A DNA stretch of 64,000 nt, taken from assembly GCF_963675165.1 (NCBI RefSeq), contig NC_087380.1:6815571-6879570 (forward strand), given 5' to 3'. This DNA is from Halichondria panicea (Eukaryota; Porifera; Demospongiae; Suberitida; Halichondriidae). The notes beneath the pieces were generated by a model. That model saw only the letters and a program-made list of their open reading frames with translations, made no database searches and was not told the DNA's origin. A program made the position numbers and the translations under genes. Shown in pieces: positions 46,601 through 56,599 of this stretch. The first letter of the stretch is position 1. Every line of letters starts with the position of its first letter.

Positions 46601-49600
46601 TCAGAGTTTATATCGTGTAAAATGCATGGTGACCGTGACTAATTGTTCATGAAACCATAGAGAGTGCTACAAAACTGCATGCCCTTCAATCACCAGTAGT
46701 GTGCTGAATGATAGACCCAACAGACGCCCCAGGCTGTACCATTCATCACGAGCATCCCACAAGGCAGATTTCACCTCTCTTAGTGTGAGGGACCCTGGAA
46801 ACACATGACAAGCAATGACATCCACACAACATTAATTGATTGAGATTGAACTATGACACAATACAATATGTATTAATATCACCGTACCCTCGCAAAAATA
46901 CGCCCACTCTTTTCTGCAAGAAGTTTAGGCTTATTAGGGGACTGGGGGTTTAATCTCGACCTGCGAGTTTTCATTCAAATATACGCCCACCCGCGGCCTC
47001 AAATCGAGGTTTACACTTTGCTCTATGACAATTCTTTATTAATTTATTGTATTTACACAGTATGAACATTTCATTGACAACAACAATGTTATAAACTAAT
47101 GCACGAGTATATGATTAAAGCATGAGAAGAGAATGAACATGAAGAAGTGGACTCTGACTCTATTCGTTACTTGTGTCGATTCAGATGTAGCAGAAACTTC
47201 CCAAAGGATGGTAGGTCATACTCCTACAGAGCAGCTATCAGGTACTCTGTTTCAGAAAACCAAGGCAAGGTAGCCTGCAAAATTGGCCTGTGCAATAACT
47301 TTCTTGGACTTTGTGTTTTCCTTTCTCTGCATATTTAATAGGACTACTTGTTCCCTGCATATACATCTTCAAGGGCAAACAGATCCATACAGAGTTATGT
47401 GTCTGATCTTGGTCCAGCAAGCTAGTATAGTCTAATATCGTATAGCGTGTAATTTTCGTGGGGCAAAATATTCGTGGTTTTCGTGGTTGGAGGTCTGACC
47501 ACAAATATTTTACCCACGAATGAAGCGACCTTGCCTACCTTTACCTGCAGTGCAAGCTCCAACCAAGAAAATATTACCCACGAAATATCTCAATATTGCT
47601 GAACCACGAATATTTTGTCCCCCGAAAAGTACCCGCTATACGGTAGTAAGCTATACCTAAAACTTCCTTTCTTTAATAGTGAACATGTGGCATTTAGCTA
47701 CTGCGCATGCTCAACTCTTCACTCTGGGTGGGCTTATAATCGAGTGAAAACACCCTCGTGCAAGAACTTCGAAGCAAAAGAGGGGATGGGCGTTTATTCA
47801 AGATGGGCTTATTTTCGCGAGGGTACGGTACATGTATATAATTATGTCTGCACATTGCTTATTATAAGTGCAGACATCTCCACAGTACAACATAGTACAT
47901 ACGTAATATTGGTCATACTCAAAGTAATAGCCAGGGTGTCATACAGGAGGGAACCCTCCCTCTGGTATTGAAATAACAGTTGACCTTTTTTTAGCAAACA
48001 TTTTCTGGTTACTTATCAAAAGCATGCCCCCTCTACTTCAAATCCTGTATGACACCCTGATAGCGCTTGTTTTACTTGCATGCAGTCTGTGCATGTGTAC
48101 GTACCATCATGTATCTCCTCGGCAGGACTGCTAGTGGGATCATACTTACATGTATATAATGAAAGCACCGCGGGTGCTGGTGCCTCGGTGGAGGTGTCAA
48201 AGCTACATAACATAAAGCTACTAGTTATTAGCAATAGTTTTATACTGACACACAATATAATTATGAACAATTTTGCAATTTTGCTGCATACATTAATTGT
48301 AAGGCAGAATCCAGAATCACAGAGAAACTCAAAGAGAGTGGGTAATGATCGACAATAATTGTTGCTAAAAAGGATAGATGCCAAAAAGTCCAAGTTTAAA
48401 ATGGCTGCATTAGCAGAGTCTTGCCAGCTCTCTTCTGAGGCTGAGTTCTCACTCTTGCAGCTACCAATATCTAGCGTTCTAGTGCAGGGTAAGAGTGAAA
48501 AGAGCTGCAAACTGCACTTAGCTGTTTCATGCAGCCATTAATTTTATGGACTTCGAACTTTTGGTATCAATCAACGATCATGGTCAGTCATTTCCCATTT
48601 TTTACTTCATGTTTGGTGCCACCACCGAGGCATCAGCACCCGCGGTGCTTTCTAGTGTTGTAAAATTCCTATAGCCTCACGCATCGCCGACTTAGGCTTA
48701 GCTACAGAATGATGTCACTTCTGAGTATCCAGCCTCAAGGTTTGAGATTGGATACCGCAGCGGGCTTAAATCACACCATGGAATTAAGGTATAATCCACC
48801 AATCGATGCATCATGTAGTGTAGAACTTACTATTAAGAGGTTGAACTCGACCCTGTTGCGGCTGCTCTCTTTCTGCAGAAAACAATGCATGATTAATAAA
48901 ACTTTACACATAATAAGGTATATCGTATAGCGGGGAAGTTTTGTTTGGTGTAAATTTTTGTATAAACTGCCCAATTTCGTATTTTAAGTATTCGTACAGC
49001 TCAGGATAGTGACGTTGAATGTATCGCGGTAGAATAATTAATTTTCGTATGATGCTCTATCAGTGGTGTGCCTAACGAGAGGCTTTGGAGGCTTGAGCAT
49101 CCCCTGGCCTACCTGACAACCATGAGAGTAATCTAGCTATCAGTAATGGTCTAGCTAACTGAGCAGTTGTCTCGAATTCTCTTATGCAAATGAAAGTACA
49201 GTAGAACCTCGCTAATCCGGACCCCTTTAGTCCGAAACCCGCACAAAATGGAAAACTGAAAAGAGGAGGGGCTGTCAGTAGAATAGACTTCTGCGCATGC
49301 GCAATCTAGATAATGAGTGTACCAGTTTTACTACCGCATTAAACATTACCACTATAATTATAGTCACTGCCATTAGTCACGCTACTCACCTGCTGTGTCC
49401 TTGCTTTCCTGCACTGAGGAGTCATCATTCTTGATGTACTTGTCCTCAATCTCATCAGCTATGTCAGGACGGTTAATGAGTGGTGCTCTCCCCAGGGCTT
49501 CAACCAGCTCAGACCAGGTGTGGTTGAATGGAGACTGGAGCCATTGTCTAAGCATTGCAGTGAAGCGATCTTCCCTGGTACGGTTGTTCTTCTGAATAGC

Positions 49601-52307
49601 CTGTATAGAGTGAAATTAAAATTAATTTAGGCAATCCTCTAATTATGTGACGCTCAGATATTTCATCTTTATACCTTTAGCATCATTATTATTGTTTTTG
49701 CGTACATAATTATAGTCATAGTCAAGCTGGAAATTAGTCACGATCACCTTATATACAATTTACGCGGTACAGAGATTATAAAAACACTGGTATCTGAATA
49801 TTCTAACACATGTATTATGTTTATACCTGTATCAGAGTTTATATCGTGTAAAATGCATGGTGACCGTGACTAATTGTTCATGAAACCATAGAGAGTGCTA
49901 GGAAACTGCATGCCCTTCAATCACCAGTAGTGTGCTGAATGATAGACCCAACAGACGCCCCAGGCTGTACCATTCATCACGAGCATCCCACAAGGCAGAT
50001 TTCACCTCTCTTAGTGTGAGGGACCCTGGAAACACATGACAAGCAATGACATCCACACAACATTAATTGATTGAGATTGAACTATGACACAATACAATAT
50101 GTATTAATATCACCGTACCCTCGCAAAAATACGCCCACTCTTTTCTGCAAGAAGTTTAGGCTTATTAGGGGACTGGGGGTTTAATCTCGACCTGCGAGTT
50201 TTCATTCAAATATACGCCCACCCGCGGCCTCAAATCGAGGTTTACACTTTGCTCTATGACAATTCTTTATTAATTTATTGTATTTACACAGTATGAACAT
50301 TTCATTGACAACAACAATGTTATAAACTAATGCACGAGTATATGATTAAAGCATGAGAAGAGAATGAACATGAAGAAGTGGACTCTGACTCTATTCGTTA
50401 CTTGTGTCGATTCAGATGTAGCAGAAACTTCCCAAAGGATGGTAGGTCATACTCCTACAGAGCAGCTATCAGGTACTCTGTTTCAGAAAACCAAGGCAGC
50501 AAAATTGGCCTGTGTGATAACTTTCTTGGACTTTGTGTTTTCCTTTCTCTGCATATTTAATAGGACTACTTGTTCCCTGCATATACATCTTCAAGGGCAA
50601 ACAGATCCATACAGAGTTATGTGTCTGATCTTGGTCCAGCAAGCTAGTATAGTCTAATATCGTATAGCGTGTAATTTTCGTGGGGCAAAATATTCGTGGT
50701 TTTTGTGGTTGGAGGTCTGACCACGAATATTTTACCCACGAATGAAGTGACCTTGCCTACCTTTACCTGCAGTGCAAGCTCCAACCACGAAAATATTACC
50801 CACGAAATGTCTCAATATTGCTGAACCACGAATATTTTGTCCCCCGAAAATTAGCCGCTATACGGTAGTAAGCTACCTAAAACTTCCTTTCTTCAATAGT
50901 GAACATGTGGCATTTAGCTACTGCGCATGCTCAACTCTTCATTCTGGGTGGGCTTATAATCGAGTGAAAATACCCTCGTGCAAGAACTTCGAAGCAAAAG
51001 AGGGGATGGGCGTTTATTCAAGATGGGCTTATTTTCGCGAGGGTACGGTACATGTATATAATTATGTCTACTCTGAAGAAAGTTACTGATAAAGTGAAAC
51101 ATTGCTTATTATAAGTGCAGACAACTCCACACTACAACATAGTACATACGTAATATTGGTCATACTCAAAGTATTAGCCAGGGTGTCATACAGGAGGGAA
51201 CCCCCCCCTCTGGCATTGAAATAACAGTTGACCTTTTTTTAGCAAACATTTTCTGGTTACTTTCAAAAGCATGCCCCTCTACTTCAAATCCTGTATGACA
51301 CCCTGATAGCGCTTATTTTACTTGCATGCAGTCTGTGCATGTGTATACAGCACCATAATGTATCTCCTCGGCAGGACTGCTAGTGGGATCATCGTACTCC
51401 ACTGTCACACTGACTGTATACTGGAGGGGGTAATACACAAGTGTCTGAGATCATGTGACTACAACAGAATTGCATTATCATGTACGTATGATCAGCAAAA
51501 TTGAATGATTGCGTAGTATTTGACTATTACAACAGAATGATACCTTGTCATAATGTTCGCAGAAATTAAATTAATACCCGCATCAAATATGTCACCTTAA
51601 GGTATAATCAGCATATTAATTTTGATGATGGAACAGCTACTCAGGAGTATCAGAGCATGCTATTAATCGGCACGGCAAGCTCCAAATTGTATACCAACAC
51701 CAGTATGCATGCACTGTGAGACAAAATGAATGAATCACCTCTGAGTCCAGTGACCCTCTCCCCTTGTTCTTTAAAGAGAGTGGTGGGGATCGGTATCTGC
51801 CATTTCTGAGAAGACCGAGAGATATATCCAATGTACCCGTACCAACAAACCTGTAGACACATAAAAATTGTGGTCAAATGTAAACTGGATAATTAATACG
51901 ACTAATACATGTATACGTACTAGTTACCAAGCAATATCAAACATTCTCATTTCGTATTTAATCTCACTCTGTTCTCGCTGTATGGATATCTCGCCGGTAC
52001 AAATCAAGCTTGAGTGATTGGGTACCGCTGGGTTCCTTCAGTGGAAACACTAACTCCTCCTGTATTTAAAGAGAAGAGTGACAATATCAAATGCAGTACT
52101 TGACTACAGTAAACCTAAACATGTACACACATTATAGTCACACGTAGTACTACGCTATTAAATCCATTACATCAGTTTTGAGGTTATAAGCTATAGACAA
52201 TATTCATACATAATTCACACAACTGCTCACATCATCCCAGTTCATAATACAGGCAGCAGGGCTAGGTGTTAGTATCACTCTCCTTGCGGTCGTCTGTCTC
52301 TCCTCCC
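37648..52307 (-). CDS. Modular Death-domain array / Roco-like GTPase / Ig-like protein (5' end not found)
   Basis: Exons joined by phase: C2 part 52,231-52,307, 51,968-52,059, 51,739-51,850, 51,354-51,420; Death unit 1 49,925-50,025 and 49,390-49,600; unit 2 46,694-46,794 and 46,119-46,326; unit 3 44,683-44,783 and 44,123-44,330; GTPase 38,824-41,396; Ig-like 38,313-38,535; Death 37,970-38,091 and 37,648-37,821 (TAA). C2: LKLDLYRRD, EFVGTGTLDISLG, PLSLKNKG. Each Death unit has KWxxLGxxLGLP, then CF.AML..W......TW..LV.AL. GTPase: P-loop GLSGLGKTT, switch II DIGGQP, T-x-x-D (GTYQDK), then a COR-like winged-helix region (LHHCVGALLYYP). There are long Glu/Lys-rich inserts after the P-loop and after GTYQDK. 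Ig-like: LSFKWTRKG then CDGFYTCEVS. All junctions keep frame, but the exon chain, especially C2 to Death, is inferred without transcripts. A role in cell-death or innate immune signalling is inferred from the domains. Confidence 0.75.
41525..41735. mobile_element. Foldback element of the TTTTCGTGG family
   Basis: In the intron before the GTPase exon. It shares with 47,427-47,645 (opposite orientation) CACTGCAGGTAAAGGTAGGC, ATTCGTGG repeats and an end reading AAAATTACCTGCTATACAGT. Non-coding. Confidence 0.7.
41851..43061. mobile_element. TA-flanked foldback element with octamer array
   Basis: The terminal inverted repeats begin TGGGGGGTGATCAGTGCC at 41,853 and end at 43,059 with the reverse complement, with TA on both sides (41,851-41,852, 43,060-43,061). 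The TIRs exceed 100 bp and consist largely of 38-39 bp subrepeats of ATTTGCATGGTGAAGTTCTA, CATACAAATGA and a variable tail. About six intact ATTTGCAT copies lie in the left arm and about six ATGCAAAT copies in the right. The middle holds further palindromes (ATGAAAAAGGGA; GGACACGCCC...GGGCGTGTCC). TA duplication suggests Tc1/mariner-type mobilisation. No transposase. Confidence 0.85.
43261..43857. mobile_element. hAT-like non-autonomous element, copy 3
   Basis: It begins CAGAGGAGGTACGACATAGG (43,270) and ends with the reverse complement at 43,849; the arms are complementary for about 75 bp. The flanks GAGAAGCC (43,261-43,268) and GAGAACCC (43,850-43,857) form an 8-bp duplication with one mismatch, again with one extra base on the left. 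At 580 bp it is the longest copy. The interior open frames show no transposase. Confidence 0.85.
44495..44628. repeat. Inverted repeat between Death half-exons
   Basis: Arms TTTACAATTTACACGGTACA and its near complement ACTGTGTAAATTGTAAATAA enclose a smaller pair (ACACCGGT ... ACCGGTGT). Diverged relatives lie at the matching position of the other Death units (about 46,515-46,630 and 49,745-49,865), so it predates the unit duplications. Confidence 0.75.
44880..45378. mobile_element. Foldback element with GAAAGCACCGCGGGTGCTG ends
   Basis: The left end GAAAGCACCGCGGGTGCTGG plus TGCCTCGGTGG at 44,880 is inverted at 45,345-45,375 (CCACCGAGGC ... CACCCGCGGTGCTTTC). A duplicate copy is at 48,161-48,660 and a lone end at 41,447-41,478. 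About 500 bp, no transposase. Confidence 0.8.
46882..47831. mobile_element. TIR element with ACCGTACCCTCGC ends, carrying a nested foldback
   Basis: The left end ACCGTACCCTCGCAAAAATA plus CGCCCA is inverted at 47,805-47,831 (TGGGCTTATTTTCGCGAGGG then TACGGT). The inner arms pair loosely through GAAGTTTAGG/CTTCGAAGC regions. A separate foldback (47,427-47,645; CGTATAGCG ... CGCTATACGG) lies inside it. A second copy of the whole nest is at 50,111-51,052 through the tandem duplication. No transposase; the open frames at 47,147-47,338 and 50,364-50,657 look random. Confidence 0.8.
47427..47645. mobile_element. Foldback element, CGTATAGCG...CGCTATACGG
   Basis: The ends ATCGTATAGCGTGTAATTTT and the opposing GTACCCGCTATACGGTA are complementary with mismatches. 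The interior repeats ATTCGTGG/CCACGAAT many times and includes CTACCTTTACCTGCAGTGCA. Related pieces at 41,525-41,735, 50,655-50,870 (duplicate), 56,505-56,555 and 58,540-58,580. Confidence 0.75.
48143..51391. repeat. 3.27-kb tandem duplication, right unit
   Basis: The right-hand copy carries Death unit 1 (exons 49,925-50,025 and 49,390-49,600) and its right end overlaps the working last C2 exon. It differs from the left unit by scattered substitutions and small indels (e.g. GCAAGGTAGCCTGCAAAATT in the left unit against GCAGCAAAATT here). This points to a recent event. Confidence 0.9.
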
Positions 52308-52309
52308 CT

Positions 52310-53216
52310 ATATGGAAACACAAGTCAATGCAAGCATTAGCAGGCCATTTTAATTATTCAACTAAAATGTCGGCCTGGGAAGAGGCAATTTCATCTTAAT
52401 CTCAGAGATTTGTGATTGTCACGCCGTAAATAGCTCCCCATAAATCAACTATATGCGGCAGCAATAAATAGCTCCCCCAGTACAGGAAACAGCCCACCCA
52501 CCCTTACTAACCGGCCATGGCAGCTTGAGTCAGTGGAGGGGGGACTGCCTATAGCAGGGCATTCTGCCATAGATAGTTCGAGGGACTCATTTATGGGGGA
52601 CCTTCAGTATATTAATAATATGGCATGGCAGGAACACTAGATTCATCATTGCTAGATTTAGATCTATACCTCTAGCTATAGATGTAGATACCTTCAAAGG
52701 AAGCAACCACATAGTAACCGCCAAAGAGTAGGGAACTTCTGTCCCGACCAAGGCTTGCACTTATATCTTTTACTCTCAAGGCCATCATGCATCTCCTAGA
52801 TCCTGTCAAGCATGCAAGTATGTAGGTCCACAGATTATGAGTCCACTGACCACTGCGGAAGTAGGGCTGTGGGCTAGGTTGGGCGTAGCTCTTATACTAA
52901 CATTGTATGGCCTCTTAGGTTAGGAGTGTCCTTCTTAGGATCTAGTGTCCTTCTGCTTGCCATCATTGCCAGTGTTGCATATTGCACCATGTACCACTGC
53001 TCTAAGGCTGGGTATGAGTGAGTTCACATAGCCTGAGCAAATAGCCATTGCTGCAACTTGTAAGTGTCTCATCTTATGTGATCAACTAGCAAGAGCTGAG
53101 TCTACATCATGCTTTAGGTTCATGCTTCCAATCATTGCTATTAAATGTAAAAACAGGATGTTGTTGTTATAGACATAATTATTAATTTGCTAAGAAATAC
53201 ATAAATTCGTATTCAG
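52310..53216. other. Spacer with no recognised exon
   Basis: The missing N-terminal half of the C2 domain should lie to the right of 52,307 on the minus strand, but I cannot find it here. The sequence shows no clear repeat or open frame of note, except short AGCTCCCC direct repeats near 52,430-52,475. Confidence 0.4.
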
Positions 53217-54330
53217 GAATCGTGGTTACATGGGTGACCTTCAACCAGACGTCACAAGTGCAGTATGGTATCCATAGCGACAAGATGGTCCTGTCGAAGA
53301 CTGTGACGGGAGATACCACAAAGTTTGTAGTGGGAGACGTGACTCACTTCATTCACAGGACCACTCTCAGCAATCTGGTTTCACTAGCAAAGTACGGTGA
53401 GTGTTGCACTATTGTTCATTTGGTCCCTCCAAAGACATCACCTCTAGTGATGTACCAATCATTCTATTATGACAAAGACCACTCAACAACGTTCCTACAC
53501 GAAATACGCTTTCAAGACTCTGTTATAAGTTAGACCTCCCTTAATTATTATCACACACTAATAATTTATAACTGTCCTTATATATCACGTTGTCAAAGTA
53601 CATACTTTTATGTGTCTATAGCAACTCACTGTACCCACTGCGCTCTTTACCACAGGTGTACAATGGCTCCACGTACAGTATTAACCGAGCCCCCTACAGA
53701 CTACACATGTGGCTCCCCTGCCAACTGGAGTCAGGTGCTCACTCTGAGAACCCTGGGAGACCAAACCTCGGTCCCTATGCTGGCTGACATTCTATGGTAA
53801 CTTTGGACTGGAGAATGCTCGCTCACTCCCATGGCTCATTGACAATGTTGCTAAGGAACGGTTTGATGCTGTACTGCATGCAGGGGGCAACTTCAATGTG
53901 AGGATTTTTGAGTCATGTATCATTTCTAAGAAATTAAAATCGATGGTGAAATGTTTGATGGAAACTAAATTAATGCCTACCTCGAGATAGAATCCACTTT
54001 TGACCTTTTTAGACTCAATGGCCACAGACATTCAGTTTCACCATAGCATGTACTCTTCTTAAGTGACATGTTCTTAGCTATATAGTACTGGCAGATTAAA
54101 TGTCAACAATTACCTTCAATTTATAACTCTCTTGTCAATAACTTGTGCAGGAGGATAGTATGTACAGGAGGATGGTAGAGTGGAAGAGATGCTTTAACTC
54201 GTTACCCCGCCCCCTCACCTCTGCAGTAACTTCACTCACTACAATCATCGGTTCAGTATGCCTGGGAACAAGGAGGGACTCATGTGCAGGTGCCCGGGAA
54301 TAAGGAGGGATTCATGTGCAGGTGTGTGTG
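53217..54330 (+). pseudogene. Purple acid phosphatase (ACP7-like) pseudogene
   Basis: Three exon-like pieces follow the family order. 53,217-53,396 gives GIVVTWVTFNQ, VQYGI, ATGDT-like VTGDTTKFVVGD and FIHRTTLSNL. 53,656-53,897 gives DYTCGSPANWSQV, then after a frameshift near 53,790 YGNFGLENARSLPW and FDAVLHAGG. About 54,215-54,270 gives SNFTHYNHRFSMPGN. The metal-binding motifs are broken: GDFG reads GNFG and HVGDFAYD reads HAGGNFN. The third (GNHE) is not seen and no C-terminal half follows. Intron positions with GTGAG donors remain, so it decayed in place rather than arising by retroposition. Confidence 0.75.
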
Positions 54331-54373
54331 GCTAATATATAGCATTGACATAATTAGCGATGGAGATATTTTA

Positions 54374-54743
54374 TACAGTAGACTCTCACTATTCCAGCTC
54401 TCTGAAGTACAGCCATCTCGATAAATGGTTTGGCACGGATTGCTAGCTTGATGTTTACTGCACAAAACTCGCCCTAAAATGTGGCCACTCGCTATTTCGT
54501 ATACTGGCAGGTACTAAAGCTTTTTAATAAATTATGATGTTTGGTGTGGTTTGGTAAATAAAATTGGATTATACTTAAATACAGAATCGAACAAAATCCT
54601 CTATATAGACAGAACCGCAAAATTAGTTATATTCAAGGTAGGGTCGTTTTTATAAGCTGCAGCTATTTTCTGAAATTAATGCGACCAACTCGCTATTCCA
54701 GCCAAACTGCACTGTACGTCCGAATTAACAAGAGTCTACTGTA
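54374..54743. mobile_element. pogo/Tc1-like MITE, CAGTAGACTCT ends, copy 1
   Basis: Starts CAGTAGACTCTCACTATTCC (54,376) and ends AACAAGAGTCTACTG (54,741), flanked by TA on each side. Interior blocks TGGTTTGGCACGGATTGCT, ACTGCACAAAACTCGCCCT and AGGTAGGGTCGTTTTT are shared with 61,431-61,799. 366 bp, non-coding. Confidence 0.85.
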
Positions 54744-56599
54744 AGTTAAGCAATGTGGTATGATAATTTATGTATAATAATTATGCAAACATAATTATTA
54801 TTATGATGCACATTTTTGTCCGTGGCTTGCAATATCACAAGAGCTGAGCTCCTCCTAAGCTACTTAGAAAGTGTAAACTTTCCCTCCTTAACATCGTATC
54901 AGGTGACTACGTGGGGGCTCATACAAGCGACTGTGTCTGTGGGATGTGGTTGAGGAGATGCTATACTGACTACTTTTTCTGGTCACTAGGGAAGCGTCAA
55001 GTCTGCGTTTAGTATGTAGGCTTATGATTGCTTTGAACATGTATTTATTTATTATTCCCATTGAGAAATACAATTACACATTAATTAGATTGTACAGCTT
55101 GTGTTCCCACCATTCCAATTATTCACTCACCCTATCCTACAAGTGGTGACATGTTTTGTGATGCCACCTGTTTCTATGGCGAGTGATCACGATGAAGAGT
55201 GGGCAGTGGCCGTGTCAGGAAAAGAGAATAATGTTTGTGTACTGCAGAACCTCATAATTGCTTGTTAACTTGAGTTTGGATTAGTTCCTAGACCTATAAT
55301 TATAGAGAGCTCTCTATCCCATGCATCCTTTTGAGGGAGAACTGGGTGTGTCAACAGCTCAACAGCTAACTTTGGATGCCCTTACTTTGCGTACTTGCGA
55401 ATATTTGTCAGAATTCACATGCACCTTTATTTACCATTCACACAGAGCATCTGAAAGCTTAATGAATTCTGAAGATGTATACAGACAAGCACAATCATCC
55501 ACTCCCCCTAACAATCACACCCGGAGCCTCCATCACTCAAAGCCTATGGAATCCTAAAACCGAACTCAATACGCTGTAAAGCCCTCCCTCCGGATCCACC
55601 ACAAATATAATGGTGGGAATGTGCTAAGGATCTTTGTTGCTCCCCTCCATCACAAGTCACAAAGTCAACCGTACCCCCACAATGACCCCTACAACTAATT
55701 CTGAAGTAACCCCCAAACAAGAAGACTGAGAAAAAACATCGCTATACCCCTAAACCCCAGCAAAGAAGATCCCTTCTTAAACAATTGTGAAACACCTTCC
55801 CAACACCTCAGCAGACTCTGCCCACCATGTCTCTGCCCTCGGTAGTCGTAAGAGGAAGCTTATATTAATTTGTCAGCCAAACAGAGCTCAAAGAAAGCGA
55901 GAACGATAAAGAGTTGCTCAACCACCAGCTGATTTGTTTGCCAAGAGAACTAGCGCTACACTACCTTGCAATTGTAGCAAATGTATGCCTTCTCTGCTTA
56001 GTCAAACCACAATAGAACACTTTTTGTTTCAGTATATATCACATTAATAATTCTTCAAACTGTTTGTTTCATCTTTGAAAATGTAATGAGATGGAAAACA
56101 TGATCAATACTGTGAGGTATACTCTACAATGTTATACAAGGGAGCATAAATTAGTTAAGTTACATAATATCAGGAGTATATATGTACTCGTGATAATATA
56201 TAATAGCTGCAAAAATTGAGGACATAAAATTGATCTGTATTAACAGTATAATTATAGAGACAAACAATACAAAGTCACTGTATAAGAGTTCACAGACTTG
56301 ACAGCGCCTGTGAATGGAGGCAATAAAGAATGAGTGGGTGGTTATAATCAGTAAGACTGGTGGGTGTGGGACATGAAATTGCTTAGTTACATTAGGGGCT
56401 AGACACACACAAAGTGTACATGCATGCATGCACACTGAATGATTAAAGACTAATAATTATACGGGCATAACTATATAACTATAAGACACAAAGTAAAATT
56501 AATATTGCTCAACCACGAATGTTTTAACCCCCAGATATTACCCGCTATACGGTAGCTTAATTGACATACACAAATTAAAGGGCACACACAAACACTCAC
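54744..56599. other. Spacer with no recognised gene
   Basis: Open frames at 55,321-55,557 and on the minus strand at 54,888-55,073 and 56,160-56,435 show no domain and no supporting splice pattern. A CGCTATACGG foldback end lies at 56,505-56,555. The C-terminal half of the phosphatase pseudogene and the 5' exons of the C2-bearing gene could be hidden here, but I cannot support either. Confidence 0.45.

Larger units (their letters stand above)
44866..48142. repeat. 3.27-kb tandem duplication, left unit
   Basis: Nearly identical to 48,143-51,391. It carries Death unit 2 (exons 46,694-46,794 and 46,119-46,326), a foldback with CACCGCGGGTGC ends (44,880-45,378), the nested DNA transposon 46,882-47,831, and, at its right end (48,070-48,140), a copy of the last C2 exon, shown by SSPAEEIHDG on the minus strand. 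That piece shows the duplication began inside the C2 end of the same gene. Confidence 0.9.

Noticed and set aside
47147..50657. Paired open frames (SDSIRYLCRFRC-like) at 47,147 and 50,364
   Set aside because: They lie inside a transposon duplicated with the segment. They differ by an indel that breaks the frame and show no domain.
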